Source: Thermoleophilia bacterium
GTDB taxonomy: Bacteria > Actinomycetota > Thermoleophilia > Miltoncostaeales > Miltoncostaeaceae
Length of the DNA stretch: 64,000 nucleotides
NCBI GenBank assembly: GCA_020438485.1
Contig: JAGQUM010000001.1
Location: 1 to 64,000 of the forward strand
Direction of reading: 5' to 3'
Both the position numbers and the translations under genes were made by a program. Positions 1 through 9,003 of this stretch are shown piece by piece; position 1 is the first letter of the stretch; every line of letters starts with the position of its first letter. The notes below the pieces were generated by a model. The model was not told the origin of the DNA, made no database searches, and saw nothing but the letters and a program-made list of their open reading frames with translations.

Positions 1-1268
1 TCGCGCAGCGGCACGACGGTTTCGACCCCCTCGGGCACGACCGGCGTGAACTCCTCCTCCCCGTTGTCTTCGGCTTCGCGGCGGGCCTCCGCCGCGGGGG
101 CCGACGCCATGCCGCGGAACACCTTCACCTTGCGTCCGTCGCGGGTCACGGCCACGCCGGGGCTCTCGGGGGTTCCTGCCAGCATCCCGCCCAGCATGAC
201 GCTCTCGGCGCCGCCGGCGATGGCCTTCGCCACGTCCCCGGGGTAACGGATGCCACCGTCGGCGATCACCGGGACGTCGTAGTCCGCACACGCGCGGGCG
301 CACTCGATGACGGCCGTGAGCTGCGGCACGCCGACGCCCGCGACCAGACGCGTGGTGCATACCGACCCCGGCCCGACGCCCACCTTCACCGCGTCCGCGC
401 CGGCCTCGGCCAGGTCGCGCGCGCCGTCCGCGGTCGCGACGTTGCCCGCGATGAGGTCCACGCCCGGCACGGCCTCCCGCACGGCGCCGACCGCGGCGAT
501 CGCGTGCTCGGCGTGACCGTGGGCGATGTCCAGCACCAGCACGTCGGCGCCGGCCTCCACCAGCGCGTGCGAGCGCTCGAGGTAGTCGCCGCGCACGCCG
601 ATGGCCGCGCCCGCGCGCAGCCGGCCCCGGTCGTCCGTCGAGGCCTTCGGCCGCTGGGCGTGCTGCAGCAGGTCCTTCATGGTCACGAGGCCCCGCACGG
701 CCTCGTCGTCATCCACCAGCGGCAGCTTCTCGACGCGGGCCCGGCGCATGGCCGCCAGCGCGTCGGCGACGGCGACGTCGGGCGCACCCGTGGCGAGACG
801 CGCGCGGGGAGTCATGGCGTCGGCCACGGTCCGGGCGTCCGCCCCCATGTGCAGGTCACGGCGGGTCAGCATGCCGGCGAGCTTGTGGGAGGCGTCGACC
901 ACGACCAGCCCGTTCACGCCGTGGTCGGCCATGCAGCGGCGGGCCTCGTCCAGCGACGCCTCCGGCCGGATCGTGAGCGGGTCCTCGATCTTCAGGGCCT
1001 CAGCGCGCTTGACGCGGCGCACCTCGCGCGCCTGGTCCTCGACCGTGAGGAACCGGTGGATGATGCCGATGCCGCCCGCCCGCGCCATGGCGATGGCCAT
1101 GCCGGACTCGGTGACGGTGTCCATGTTCGCCGCCACGATGGGCATGGCGATGCGGACGTTGCGCGTGAGCCGCGTGGTGGTATCGACGTCGCGGCGCGAG
1201 CGGATGGTGCTGCGCTGCGGCACCAGCATCACGTCGTCGTACGAGAGGGCGAGGGGGATCTCTTCCAT
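1..1268 (-). CDS. guaB: IMP dehydrogenase / GMP reductase family protein, 3' end beyond window
   Basis: This is a purine nucleotide enzyme of the IMPDH/GMPR barrel family, which in its commonest form oxidises IMP to XMP in guanine synthesis. The reading frame starts at ATG 1268 and runs off the left edge without a stop. Seen: the N-terminal [11 protein letters not shown] block, the NMDTVTE substrate motif, a CBS-domain pair around residues 95-210, and the catalytic loop GPGSVCTTR with Cys304. The flap region reads FRGMAS rather than the usual YRGMGS, so a GMP-reductase-like or divergent paralogue is possible. I cannot separate these without the missing C-terminus. The family call is firm, the exact reaction less so. 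Confidence 0.88.
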   Translation of the reverse strand, partial: MEEIPLALSYDDVMLVPQRSTIRSRRDVDTTTRLTRNVRIAMPIVAANMDTVTESGMAIAMARAGGIGIIHRFLTVEDQAREVRRVKRAEALKIEDPLTIRPEASLDEARRCMADHGVNGLVVVDASHKLAGMLTRRDLHMGADARTVADAMTPRARLATGAPDVAVADALAAMRRARVEKLPLVDDDEAVRGLVTMKDLLQHAQRPKASTDDRGRLRAGAAIGVRGDYLERSHALVEAGADVLVLDIAHGHAEHAIAAVGAVREAVPGVDLIAGNVATADGARDLAEAGADAVKVGVGPGSVCTTRLVAGVGVPQLTAVIECARACADYDVPVIADGGIRYPGDVAKAIAGGAESVMLGGMLAGTPESPGVAVTRDGRKVKVFRGMASAPAAEARREAEDNGEEEFTPVVPEGVETVVPLR

Positions 1269-1344
1269 GGGAGGCACGACGGGGGAGGATAGCTGACGAC
1301 CCGCGGCGAACCTGGCCCGCCGCGGCGTGCCGTATGGTGAGGTC

Positions 1345-1845
1345 GTGACGACGCCCGGTGCCAGCCCCGCACGCGGCCGCCTGCGGCGGGTCGTGCTGGC
1401 CGTGGCCGTCGCCGGCGCTCTGGCGGGCTGCTCCGACGAGGCGCTTCCCACCCGCACCACCGAGCTGCCGCGGGGGGCGACTCAGTCGGCCCAGGCGTAC
1501 CTGAACGACTCCGCCGCCGCGACGCAGGCCATCCGCGACTTCTCGGCCGTGCTCGCGTCGGCGGGTGACGCCATCACCCCGGCGGAGGCGCGGCGCATGG
1601 CCGACGCTCTCGGGGTCCAGGCGCGGCAGGCGCGCGCGCTGTGCAACCGCCTGGGCGCCCAGCGCCTTGACGACCAGCGCCTGGAGGCCCAGCGCGCCGC
1701 CGTCGTGGGGCCGCTGGCTCGGGTCTGCACGTCGATGGAGGCCATCGCGCGGCTCGCCGGCGACGGCAACGTGCGGGTCATGACCGAGCGCATCACCGAT
1801 CTCAACGCCGGCCTGGCCGAGGTGCGGAGGGCGGGGGAGCCCTAG
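1345..1845 (+). CDS. Putative lipoprotein of unknown function
   Basis: A 166-residue protein with a twin-arginine-like basic start (RLRR), a hydrophobic stretch and a lipobox LAGC with Cys29, so it is probably a membrane-anchored lipoprotein. The mature part is alanine- and arginine-rich, predicted helical, with two spaced cysteines (ALCNRL and VCTSME) that could form a disulfide. GTG 1345 is preferred over the in-frame GTG 1327 because it gives a normal signal-peptide length. It is divergent from the guaB-type gene. I do not recognise the family. Confidence 0.7.
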   Translation: MTTPGASPARGRLRRVVLAVAVAGALAGCSDEALPTRTTELPRGATQSAQAYLNDSAAATQAIRDFSAVLASAGDAITPAEARRMADALGVQARQARALCNRLGAQRLDDQRLEAQRAAVVGPLARVCTSMEAIARLAGDGNVRVMTERITDLNAGLAEVRRAGEP

Positions 1846-1957
1846 CCCCCTTTGGTCTGCCGCCGCCCGCGCCGGGGTTCATGCTCGGTGGCCCACGTGC
1901 CGATCCCAAGGGTGCGGGCCCGCGCGGCCCGCCCTTCTTCGCTCTTGGGGGTGGTGG

Positions 1958-2599
1958 GTGGCCGAGGACGTCGTCCCGGTGGTGATCGCGAGCGGGTGCC
2001 CCGCGTACGCGCATGGATTGGCCGACTTCCTCGGCGAGCCCCCGCTCGTCCCGGTCGTCGTGCACTCGGTCGACTCCGCGCTGCGGATGACGGCGGCTGA
2101 GGAGCCGGCGATGGTGGTCGTGGACGACTGGCTCGTCGACGGCTCGGGCGAGGACCTCGTGTTCGAGCTGCGGCGGCGCCACCCCGGCGCCCGCGTGATG
2201 TTCGTCGTCGGCCACGACGACCACCGGGCCCAGATGGAGGCCCTGTCCGCGGGGGCCGCCGGCTGCCTCGCGCGCTCGTGGGAGCGCGAGATGGTGTGCG
2301 AGGCGGTCGCGGACGCGCTGCGCGGCGTCAGCCGCCTCGACCTCGACGTGGTGCGATCGCTTGCCGACATGGTCCGCCGCGGGCCCGGCGCCGACACGCT
2401 TCTGACCGACCAAGAGCGCGTCGTGTTGCGGCTGATGCGGCAGCACCTCACGTACAAGGAGATCGCGCAGCAGCTGGGGCTCTCGTGGCACACCGTCCGC
2501 ACGCACGCCCAGTCGGTGCTGCGCAAGAGCGGCGTCCACTCACGGCGCGACCTGCAGCACGCCCCGGCGGGGCTCGCCCGGGCCGGTGGTTCGCGGTGA
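1958..2599 (+). CDS. NarL/LuxR-type response regulator
   Basis: A 213-residue two-domain regulator. The receiver half keeps a likely phosphoacceptor in VVVDDW (Asp56/57) but lacks the usual acidic pair at the N-terminus (it reads VVIASG), so phosphorylation may be atypical. The C-terminal LuxR helix-turn-helix at about residues 145-205 is standard (LTDQERVVLRLM, then TYKEIAQQLGLSWHTVRTH). No sensor kinase is adjacent. The stop overlaps the GTG of the next small membrane gene, so the two are probably co-transcribed and translationally coupled. Confidence 0.85.
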   Translation: MAEDVVPVVIASGCPAYAHGLADFLGEPPLVPVVVHSVDSALRMTAAEEPAMVVVDDWLVDGSGEDLVFELRRRHPGARVMFVVGHDDHRAQMEALSAGAAGCLARSWEREMVCEAVADALRGVSRLDLDVVRSLADMVRRGPGADTLLTDQERVVLRLMRQHLTYKEIAQQLGLSWHTVRTHAQSVLRKSGVHSRRDLQHAPAGLARAGGSR

Positions 2600-2907
2600 C
2601 GCGTGACGTCACGGGCACGGACGTGCCCGTCGGGATCCTGCGGCGCCGCGTCGCCCCGCTGGCCGGCATGGCGCTGCTGCTGGCCGGCGGGGCGCTGGCC
2701 GTGCGCGTGACGGCCATGTCGCTGCTGCGCGAGCAGCCGCGGCTGATGTGGCTCTACACGGCGGCCGCGCTGGTGCTGGCCGGCGTGGCGCTCGTGCTGG
2801 TGGCGCTGCCGGCCATCGCGCGGGCCGATCAGGCGCGCGCCGGACGCGACGACGAGGCGCCGGCCGTGCCGGACCCCGCCGACCACCGGCGGCCCGCCTC
2901 GGTCTAG
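2596..2907 (+). CDS. Small two-helix membrane protein
   Basis: A 103-residue protein starting at a GTG that overlaps the stop of the response regulator (GTGA). Two hydrophobic segments, about residues 18-40 and 53-76, flank a short loop, and the C-terminus is charged and proline-rich. The overlap suggests co-expression with the regulator. No family recognised. It converges on the DivIVA-like gene, and both genes use the same CTAG palindrome (2904-2907) for their TAG stops. Confidence 0.7.
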   Translation: MTRDVTGTDVPVGILRRRVAPLAGMALLLAGGALAVRVTAMSLLREQPRLMWLYTAAALVLAGVALVLVALPAIARADQARAGRDDEAPAVPDPADHRRPASV

Positions 2908-3983
2908 GACCGGGCGGCCGGTGCGCCCGCGCAGGCGATGACGTCGTCGATGCCGTCGCGCGTGGCGGTGAGGTAGCGCTCGAGCGTGTCGCGCGCCGTG
3001 CGCATCTGCTCCATGAGACGGCGCTCGCGCTCGCGCGTCGCGGCCAGCTCGGCCTCGACCTGGTCGACGCGCTCCTGGGCTTCGGCCGTGATCTCCCGGG
3101 CCCGGGCCTCGGCGGCGTGCAGCGTCGCGTCGGCCAGGGTCTCGGCCTCGAGCAGGGCGGCGCGGGCCCTGCCGTGGGCGGCGGACTCCACCTCGCGACC
3201 ACGCTCGCGTGCGGCGCGCAGTGTCTGCTCGGCCGACTCCTCGGCGGCCCGGCGGGCCAGGGTCGTCTCGCGCTCTGCCGACTCGCGCACCCGCGCGGCC
3301 GCCTGTTCGGCGTCGGCGCGCAGGGTGGCGGTGGCGCGCTCGGCGTCGTCGCGCACACGCGCGGAGTCCTCGTCGGCGCGGGTGCGCACGTCGGCCGCGT
3401 ACGCGTCGGCCTCGCCGGTGATTCGGCGGGCCGTCTCCTGTGCGTGCGCCAGCAGGTCTCCCACCGCCGACCCGACCTGGGTCATGAGCGCGTCCACGGT
3501 GGGGCCCTCCGCCGCGGCGGCCGTCGCGGCACGCTCGCGCAGCTCGGCGCATTCCTCCTCGGCCTCCACGCGGGCCGCCTCGGCGGCGATCGCGGCCTGG
3601 TGCGTGGCGTCCAGGGCCGCCTGCATGGCCTCGACCTGCGCCCGCAGCGCCGCGGCGTCCTCATCCGCGACGCCCGGCGAGGCCGCGCCGTCACGCAGAC
3701 GCGCGCACTCGTCCTCCGCCTCGCGGAGCCTCACGGCGGACAGCGCTTGGTCGGCCTGGGCCTCGGCCACCTGGCCCGCCCAGTGCGAGGCGTCGCCGCG
3801 GGCGCGGTCCAGCTCGCCGCCCAGCCGCCCGATCTCGTCGCGCTGTCCGGCCAGCGCGTCGGCGACGCGCTCGACGAACGCGCCCACCGCCCCCTGGTCG
3901 AATCCTTCGGTCGAGACGGGGAAGCGCGCGGAGCGCACCGCCTCGACGTTGACGGGGCGTGCGGCAGCGGCGGGTGAGGTCAT
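2904..3983 (-). CDS. DivIVA-domain coiled-coil protein
   Basis: A 359-residue protein. The N-terminal 45 residues (VRSARFPVSTEGFDQGAVGAF) match the DivIVA/Wag31 domain, which binds negatively curved membrane at poles and septa in Gram-positive bacteria. The rest is one long, alanine-, glutamate- and arginine-rich coiled coil of about 280 residues. It is longer than typical DivIVA and stands alone, outside the usual ftsZ-sepF cluster, so it may be a paralogue with a cytoskeletal or envelope role rather than the main polar growth factor. Confidence 0.72.
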   Translation of the reverse strand: MTSPAAAARPVNVEAVRSARFPVSTEGFDQGAVGAFVERVADALAGQRDEIGRLGGELDRARGDASHWAGQVAEAQADQALSAVRLREAEDECARLRDGAASPGVADEDAAALRAQVEAMQAALDATHQAAIAAEAARVEAEEECAELRERAATAAAAEGPTVDALMTQVGSAVGDLLAHAQETARRITGEADAYAADVRTRADEDSARVRDDAERATATLRADAEQAAARVRESAERETTLARRAAEESAEQTLRAARERGREVESAAHGRARAALLEAETLADATLHAAEARAREITAEAQERVDQVEAELAATRERERRLMEQMRTARDTLERYLTATRDGIDDVIACAGAPAARS

Positions 3984-4046
3984 GCCACCCCCATCGGCCG
4001 CGGCGGGTCGAAACTGAGGGCCCGCGCCGCGGCCCCGGGGGCCGGA

Positions 4047-4799
4047 TCAGGCCGCGGCCGCCGCCTGCGCCTCGACGAGGTCCTGGTACTCGTGCACGAC
4101 GTCCCACGGCAGGGTGATCTGACGGCCGTCGATCTCAACGGCGCCCTGGGTGCGCAGCTTGCTGAACGCGGTGGTCACGGCCTCGCGGGACGCGCCGACG
4201 AGCGACGCCCACTGGGCGTGCGTGAGCTCGAGGCGCAACTGCACTCCGTCGGGCATCGCGACGCCGAAGCGGGTGGCGAGCTGGTGCAGGCGCGCGCGCA
4301 GGCGGTCCTCTACGCGCATCTCGCTGATCAGGGCCACGGTCTCGCGCAGGCCTGACACGCGCTCGGACAGCTGTGCGGCGAGGTTGCGCCCCAGGCGCGG
4401 GTAGCGGGCGATGAGACCCTCGATGGCCCGGCCCGAGAGGACGGACACGGCGGCGTCATCGAGCGCGCCGACCGAGGCGGGCCCGTCGGAGCCGAGCGTG
4501 CTCCAGATGGCACCCTCGTCGAGGATGGACGTCATCACCTCGTGACCCTGGGCGGCCCGCTCGAAGACCGCGATCTTGCCCTCGCGGACGAGGAAGATGT
4601 GCTCGGGGCGGGTGAGGGGCTCGGGGATGTCGGCGCCGCGCGGCCAGCGGATGACCGGGAGCCGGTTCTCGAGCAGGGCGACGTCGGCGTCCGGCAGGCC
4701 TGCGAACAGGTCCATGCGGGCCAGCGAGCCGCCGCTCAGGCGCCGCGCACGCGGGGTGCGCGCCGACGACAGGGGGGTGGGGCGGAGTGCGATAGCCAT
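4047..4799 (-). CDS. Crp/Fnr-family transcriptional regulator
   Basis: A 250-residue regulator. A cyclic-nucleotide-binding-type beta-roll lies at about residues 30-140 (LFAGLPDADVALLENRL, then FLVREGKIAVFERA), followed by a dimer helix and a winged helix (WASLVGASREAVTTAFSKL) at about 190-235. No N-terminal cysteine cluster of Fnr type is seen, so an oxygen-sensing Fe-S cluster is unlikely. The start at ATG 4799 leaves about 28 basic residues before the domain; the internal ATG encoding MDLFAGLP is the alternative. It is divergent from the DtxR-type gene. Confidence 0.88.
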   Translation of the reverse strand: MAIALRPTPLSSARTPRARRLSGGSLARMDLFAGLPDADVALLENRLPVIRWPRGADIPEPLTRPEHIFLVREGKIAVFERAAQGHEVMTSILDEGAIWSTLGSDGPASVGALDDAAVSVLSGRAIEGLIARYPRLGRNLAAQLSERVSGLRETVALISEMRVEDRLRARLHQLATRFGVAMPDGVQLRLELTHAQWASLVGASREAVTTAFSKLRTQGAVEIDGRQITLPWDVVHEYQDLVEAQAAAAA

Positions 4800-4943
4800 G
4801 CCCAGGACACTCCCACCCGATTGTTATGGGCGTCTAATGCCGCGCGGAAGATCTCGCGGGGAGTCTCCCGTCCGCCGGGTGACAGCCGCTACGATTTCCC
4901 CGCAAAGACGTTGATCGCGAGTGCGGAGCGAGGTTCCCCGCCG

Positions 4944-5618
4944 TTGACCAGTGATCGCCCGAGTCCCGCCGTGCAGGACTACCTCAAATGCATATACGGG
5001 CTGTCCGAGGGGTCCCAGGGCGGGTGTTCCGTGTCGACATCCGGGGTCGCCGAATCCCTGGGCGTGACGAGCGCGTCGGCCAGCAACATGCTCAAGCGGC
5101 TGGGGACGCTGGGCTACGTCACCCAGGCCGGGCGCGGCGAGTTCGCGCTGACCGAGGGGGGCCGTGTGCAGGCCCTGCGCGTCCTGCGTTTCCACCGGCT
5201 GCTCGAGACGTTCCTGGTCGAGCGCCTGGGGGTTCCTCTGGAGGAGGCGCACGGCGAGGCGGAGGTGCTGGAGCACCATCTGTCGGAGTCGCTCGGCGCG
5301 CGGATCGCCGCGGACCTGGGGCACCCCGGTCGCGATCCGCACGGCGACCCCATCCCCGGGGTGGACGGCGCCATTGAGGACGTCGCCGGCGTGTGCCTGG
5401 CCGACGCGCCGGCCGGCACGCGGTCGCGGGTCGTGCGGGTCAGCGACCGCGACGCCGACCTGCTGGGCTACCTCGCGCGGGTGGGGCTGGTGCCCGGCAC
5501 CGACTGCGAGGTGGTGGAACATCAGCCGTTCGGCGGGCCCACGATCGTGCGCGTGGCGGGAGGCGACGTGCCCGTCCCGCCGGGCGCCGCGCGGGCCGTG
5601 TTCCTGGATACCGCCTAG
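4944..5618 (+). CDS. DtxR/MntR-family metal-dependent repressor
   Basis: A 224-residue iron- or manganese-responsive repressor. Seen: an N-terminal winged helix (VQDYLKCIYGL, then VAESLGVTSASASNMLKRL), a metal-binding/dimerisation domain with the HxxxE-rich block (EEAHGEAEVLEHHLSESL) and a C-terminal SH3-like FeoA domain from about residue 150. Start: TTG 4944 has an upstream purine tract (AGCGAGG) and gives the family length; GTG 4971 and TTG 4911 are alternatives. Targets are not visible nearby. Its TAG stop shares CTAG with the convergent neighbour. Confidence 0.87.
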   Translation: MTSDRPSPAVQDYLKCIYGLSEGSQGGCSVSTSGVAESLGVTSASASNMLKRLGTLGYVTQAGRGEFALTEGGRVQALRVLRFHRLLETFLVERLGVPLEEAHGEAEVLEHHLSESLGARIAADLGHPGRDPHGDPIPGVDGAIEDVAGVCLADAPAGTRSRVVRVSDRDADLLGYLARVGLVPGTDCEVVEHQPFGGPTIVRVAGGDVPVPPGAARAVFLDTA

Positions 5619-6427
5619 GTCAGGGAGTCGCGCTCCGGGGCGGGCCAGCGCCCGTCGGCCTGACGCGCGCGCTCGGCGTACAGCAGCGCCAGCGAGATGT
5701 GCGCCAGAGGCAGGACGAGGATGCCGGGGATGAGTGCGAGTGCGTTCGCGAGGACGACCGCGCGGTCGCCGTCCGCGACGGCGGCGGCGATCCACTCCGT
5801 GGGCAGGGTCGCCGCCAGGCCGAGGGCGCCGAACACGAGGAAGAGGGCGATCCAGGTCCCGGCGGTGGCCCAGAAACGGCCCCTCACCAGATCGACGGAG
5901 CGGCGGAACGAGGCGGCCGCGCCCCGGTCCTCCGTGACGACCACGAGCGGTGCGAACAGCCAGATCACGCACAGCACGAGGCCGGGGATGAGGAACGCCG
6001 CGCCGCCCAGCGCGACGCCGACGGCGAAGCCGGCGGCCACGAGGAACAGCGGGCCGATCCTCTCGCCCACCGCCCGCAGCGCCCGTGACGCGTCGGGGCG
6101 GCGTCCGTGGAGCGCGTCGATCGTGGCGACGGCGGTGCCACTGGCGGTGGGCTGCACCAGCAGGAGCGCCGCGGATGCATAGACCAGCAGCGCCAGGCTC
6201 TGGCGCAGGGACGTGTCGGAGGGCTCCGATCCCAGCTGGTAGAGGGTGCCGAGTACCGCCAGCGGCACCGCTGAGACCAGCGCGATCAGCGCGAACGTGC
6301 CGATGGCCGTGCGGTGGATGGAGAACGCGCGCTGGATGATGGCGCCCAGCGGCATCGGCTCGGCCGGCCGCGAGGGATCCGGCGGCTCGTCCGGAGGCGG
6401 GGGCGGCGGCCAGCGGTCGTCGGTCAC
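5615..6427 (-). CDS. Multi-pass membrane protein of unknown function
   Basis: A 270-residue protein with a proline-rich cytosolic N-terminus (about 25 residues) and about six hydrophobic segments. The layout (AFSIHRTAIGTFALIAL near the start, then a RSVDLVRGRFW motif) resembles the membrane domain attached to some glycerophosphodiester phosphodiesterases and DUF7847-like proteins; no catalytic domain is present. GTG 6427 overlaps the stop of the upstream cysteine-motif frame by the GTGA pattern, so they form one operon with mqnD. Confidence 0.7.
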   Translation of the reverse strand: MTDDRWPPPPPPDEPPDPSRPAEPMPLGAIIQRAFSIHRTAIGTFALIALVSAVPLAVLGTLYQLGSEPSDTSLRQSLALLVYASAALLLVQPTASGTAVATIDALHGRRPDASRALRAVGERIGPLFLVAAGFAVGVALGGAAFLIPGLVLCVIWLFAPLVVVTEDRGAAASFRRSVDLVRGRFWATAGTWIALFLVFGALGLAATLPTEWIAAAVADGDRAVVLANALALIPGILVLPLAHISLALLYAERARQADGRWPAPERDSLT

Positions 6428-6861
6428 AGGGGGTCCCCGGGTTCGGCCAGCACGGCGTCGGCGGTCACGTCGTCCATGGTGAGCCCCAGCGACGACAGGT
6501 AGTACGGGGTGAGCAGGTTCAGCCGGTGACGGCACGCGGGGCACAGCGGCATGGGCGGCCGGGTGGGCACATCGGGGTGGTCACCCAACGCGAACGCCCG
6601 CCCGCCGAACGGGGCGCACACGCTGCAGTCGTCCTCGGCGAGGTCCAGCCGCACGAACTCGCACCCGCCGGCCTCCAACTGGGCCAGCAGGCCTTCCTGC
6701 TGCACCCTGTGGGCCTCCGCGCCGTCGGCGACACGGCGCCGGTCCGCGTCGGTCCAACCGTCGCGCAGCGCACGGGCGAACGCCGCGGGCGGCCGCGCCT
6801 CGTCGCGGAAGCGGTCCGTCCAGCGGTCGATCTCGGCCTGCCAGTCGCGCGGGGGTGCCAG
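6424..6861 (-). CDS. Cysteine-motif protein in the same frame as mqnD, no canonical start
   Basis: A coding-like frame of about 145 residues lying immediately after the mqnD stop. It keeps the mqnD frame: TGA at 6867-6865, then CCA, then CTG at 6861. No ATG, GTG or TTG occurs in frame until a GTG about 55 codons in, yet those codons look coding (DWQAEIDRWTDRFRDEA, then ARALRDGWTDADRRRVADG). Two CxxC motifs (CSVC, CPAC) in the second half could bind zinc. Start is therefore CTG 6861, or expression needs TGA read-through, or only the 93-residue C-terminal part is made. Family not recognised; the stop overlaps the next gene. Confidence 0.55.
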   Translation of the reverse strand: MAPPRDWQAEIDRWTDRFRDEARPPAAFARALRDGWTDADRRRVADGAEAHRVQQEGLLAQLEAGGCEFVRLDLAEDDCSVCAPFGGRAFALGDHPDVPTRPPMPLCPACRHRLNLLTPYYLSSLGLTMDDVTADAVLAEPGDPL

Positions 6862-6864
6862 TGG

Positions 6865-7710
6865 TCAGTCCTCGATGAAGTCCACGGCGACCGGGCCCGG
6901 AACGAGGCCGGCCTCGTGGCCGCGGCGCAGCAGCTCGGCCACGGCCTGGCGGCCGTCCGCACCGTAGTCGAGCGTGCGGTCGTTGACGTACATCCCGACG
7001 AACTTGTCGGCCAGACCCCGGTCGAGGCCGCGGCCGAAACGCTCGGCGTGCTGGAGGGCGGGCGCGCGGTGCTCGAGGCCGTACGCGATGCTGTCGCGCA
7101 GCACGTGCGACAGCCGCACCATCGCCTCGCCCTGGATGTCGCGGCGCACCGCGTTGGCGCCCAGCGGCAGCGGCAGCCCGCCGGTGAGATCGTCCCACCA
7201 CTCGCCCAGGTCGAGGATCGAGCGCAGGTCCTGGGATTGGTACGTCAGCTGGCCCTCGTGGATCACCAGGCCGGCGTCGGCGTTGCCGGACGCCACCTCG
7301 TCCAGGACCGTGTCGAACGGCACGACGTGCGGCGTGTCGATGCGGCCGACGGCCAGCTGCAGCTCGAGGAACGCGCTGGTCCACGTGCCCGGCACCGCGA
7401 CCTTCAGCGAGGGCAGCGTGGCCGGGTCGATGTCCTCGCGCGCGACGACGATCGGGCCGTACTTGTCGCCCATCGACGCGCCGTGGGGCAGCAGCCGGTA
7501 CCTGTCCGCGAGGTACGCGTATGCGTGCACCGACAGCGCCGTGACCTCCAGCCGCCCCTCGAGGGCCCAGCGGTTCAGCGTCTCGATGTCCTCGAGAACG
7601 TGCTCGAAGCGGAACCCGTTGGTGGGGATCAGGTCCTCCGCGAGCGCGTAGAACATGAACGCGTCGTCGGGGTCCGGGCTGTGCCCGAGGCGGATGAGCT
7701 GGTCGGCCAC
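6865..7710 (-). CDS. mqnD: 1,4-dihydroxy-6-naphthoate synthase of the futalosine menaquinone pathway
   Basis: A 281-residue enzyme converting cyclic dehypoxanthinyl futalosine to 1,4-dihydroxy-6-naphthoate. Seen: the N-terminal SPDPDDAFMFYAL block (family SPxPxDxF), EDIETLNRWALEG, a VAVPGTWTSAFL substrate-loop and GLVIHEGQLTY, all as in characterised MqnD. Length fits the family. GTG 7710 places the start two strands before the first motif. Its presence implies menaquinone made by the futalosine rather than the MenFD route. Other mqn genes are not in the window. Confidence 0.92.
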   Translation of the reverse strand: MADQLIRLGHSPDPDDAFMFYALAEDLIPTNGFRFEHVLEDIETLNRWALEGRLEVTALSVHAYAYLADRYRLLPHGASMGDKYGPIVVAREDIDPATLPSLKVAVPGTWTSAFLELQLAVGRIDTPHVVPFDTVLDEVASGNADAGLVIHEGQLTYQSQDLRSILDLGEWWDDLTGGLPLPLGANAVRRDIQGEAMVRLSHVLRDSIAYGLEHRAPALQHAERFGRGLDRGLADKFVGMYVNDRTLDYGADGRQAVAELLRRGHEAGLVPGPVAVDFIED

Positions 7711-7775
7711 GCGGCGGCTCCTCGCTGGGGATCGTTGCCGGGCCAGCATACGGAACGCGCCCGCGCGGGCGTCCC

Positions 7776-8981
7776 TCAGGGGAACGCCACGACCCGGTTG
7801 CGGCCTTCGCGCTTCGCGCGGTACAGCGCCGTGTCGGCGTTGCCCACCAGGTCGTCACCGGCCTCGAGGCACGACACACCGCCGGACACGCACACGGCCA
7901 GCTCCGCCACCGGGGACTCCTCGACGGCGCGGCGGGCGAGCTCGGCGGCCACGACGGCCTGGGCCAGGTTGTGATTGGGCAGCAGGGCGATGAACTCCTC
8001 GCCGCCCGTGCGGGCGACGAACCCGCATCCCTCGAACGCGATGCGCAGGCGGCGGCCCACCTCGATCAGGGCGGCGTCGCCGCGCTCGTGGCCGTGCTGG
8101 TCGTTGATGGCCTTGAAGTTGTCGATGTCGAACACGGCGGCCGCCAGGTTGCGGCGGTGCCCGGCCGCGGTCATCTCCTCCGCGAGGCGCTCGCCGAACG
8201 CCCGGCGGTTGGGCAGCCCGGTCAGCACGTCGTGCTGGGCCAGCCACGCCATCTCGTCCTGCGCGACGCGCCGGTCGGTGACGTCCATCAGCACGCCATC
8301 CATGAACCGCCGGTTCTCCGCGTCGCACACGGTCTGGGCGCGGTCGTGCACCCAGCGCACCGAGCCGTCCGCATGCAGCACGCGGTACTCCGCCTCGAAC
8401 GGCGCGCACTCCGGGGTGGCCGCGAGGCCGGCGGTCACGGCCGCCACGTCGTCGGGATGCACCAGCGACAGCAGCCGGCTGCTGCCGGGGCGGAACTCGG
8501 ACGGGCTCCGGCCGGTGAGCGACCGGATCTGGTGCGTCACGAACACGACCGTCCGGGCCTGATCGGTGAGGCAGCGGTAGATGGCGCCCGGGACGTTCTG
8601 GATGAGGCTCATGCCCCCCGCCGGCTGCGCGGCGGACGCCGGCGGTGCCGCCTGGGGCGGGGCCGGGGCGATGACGCTGCGCTCGCGGCGCCGGCGGGCG
8701 CGCGACTTCGGCGTGCGCACGATGCCCGCGGGGACGTCGGCCTGGGCATCGTCGGGGGGTCCGCCGAGCAGGCGGGCCCGGCAGTCCTGGCACATGCTGC
8801 CCCAGCGCACGTCGCCCTGGCCGCACAGCTCGCACACCGAGGTCCGCGCGGCGCCCGCGCGCGACGTCCCGGCGTGCCGTGCGCGCGCCTCGCGCTCCAA
8901 ACGTTTCAGGGCGTAATCGTCCAAGGGGTCTTCCGGGTGCCTCGAGAGGGGCTGGTGGTGCTTCTCCACTCGGATCGGCAC
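7776..8981 (-). CDS. Zinc-ribbon / PAS / GGDEF diguanylate cyclase
   Basis: A 401-residue signalling protein predicted to make cyclic di-GMP. Order: a CxxC-x10-CxxC zinc ribbon (Cys50, 53, 64, 67), a basic linker, a PAS domain at about 110-235, and a GGDEF domain with an intact active site GGEEF at 326-330. The RxxD inhibitory site is absent (EGCG at that place), so product inhibition is probably lost. GTG 8981 has a GGGGGG tract 8 bases upstream and begins after the thioesterase stop; longer frames would overlap that gene. The N-terminal zinc ribbon is an unusual sensor or partner-binding module. Confidence 0.85.
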   Translation of the reverse strand: MPIRVEKHHQPLSRHPEDPLDDYALKRLEREARARHAGTSRAGAARTSVCELCGQGDVRWGSMCQDCRARLLGGPPDDAQADVPAGIVRTPKSRARRRRERSVIAPAPPQAAPPASAAQPAGGMSLIQNVPGAIYRCLTDQARTVVFVTHQIRSLTGRSPSEFRPGSSRLLSLVHPDDVAAVTAGLAATPECAPFEAEYRVLHADGSVRWVHDRAQTVCDAENRRFMDGVLMDVTDRRVAQDEMAWLAQHDVLTGLPNRRAFGERLAEEMTAAGHRRNLAAAVFDIDNFKAINDQHGHERGDAALIEVGRRLRIAFEGCGFVARTGGEEFIALLPNHNLAQAVVAAELARRAVEESPVAELAVCVSGGVSCLEAGDDLVGNADTALYRAKREGRNRVVAFP

Positions 8982-9003
8982 CGCGACCCCCCGGGTTGAC
9001 CCT

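Noticed and set aside
7753-7772. GC palindrome (CGCCCGC-GCGGGCG) after the cyclase gene as a terminator
   Set aside because: The arms leave almost no loop and such words are frequent in this GC-rich DNA; evidence is too weak for a feature.
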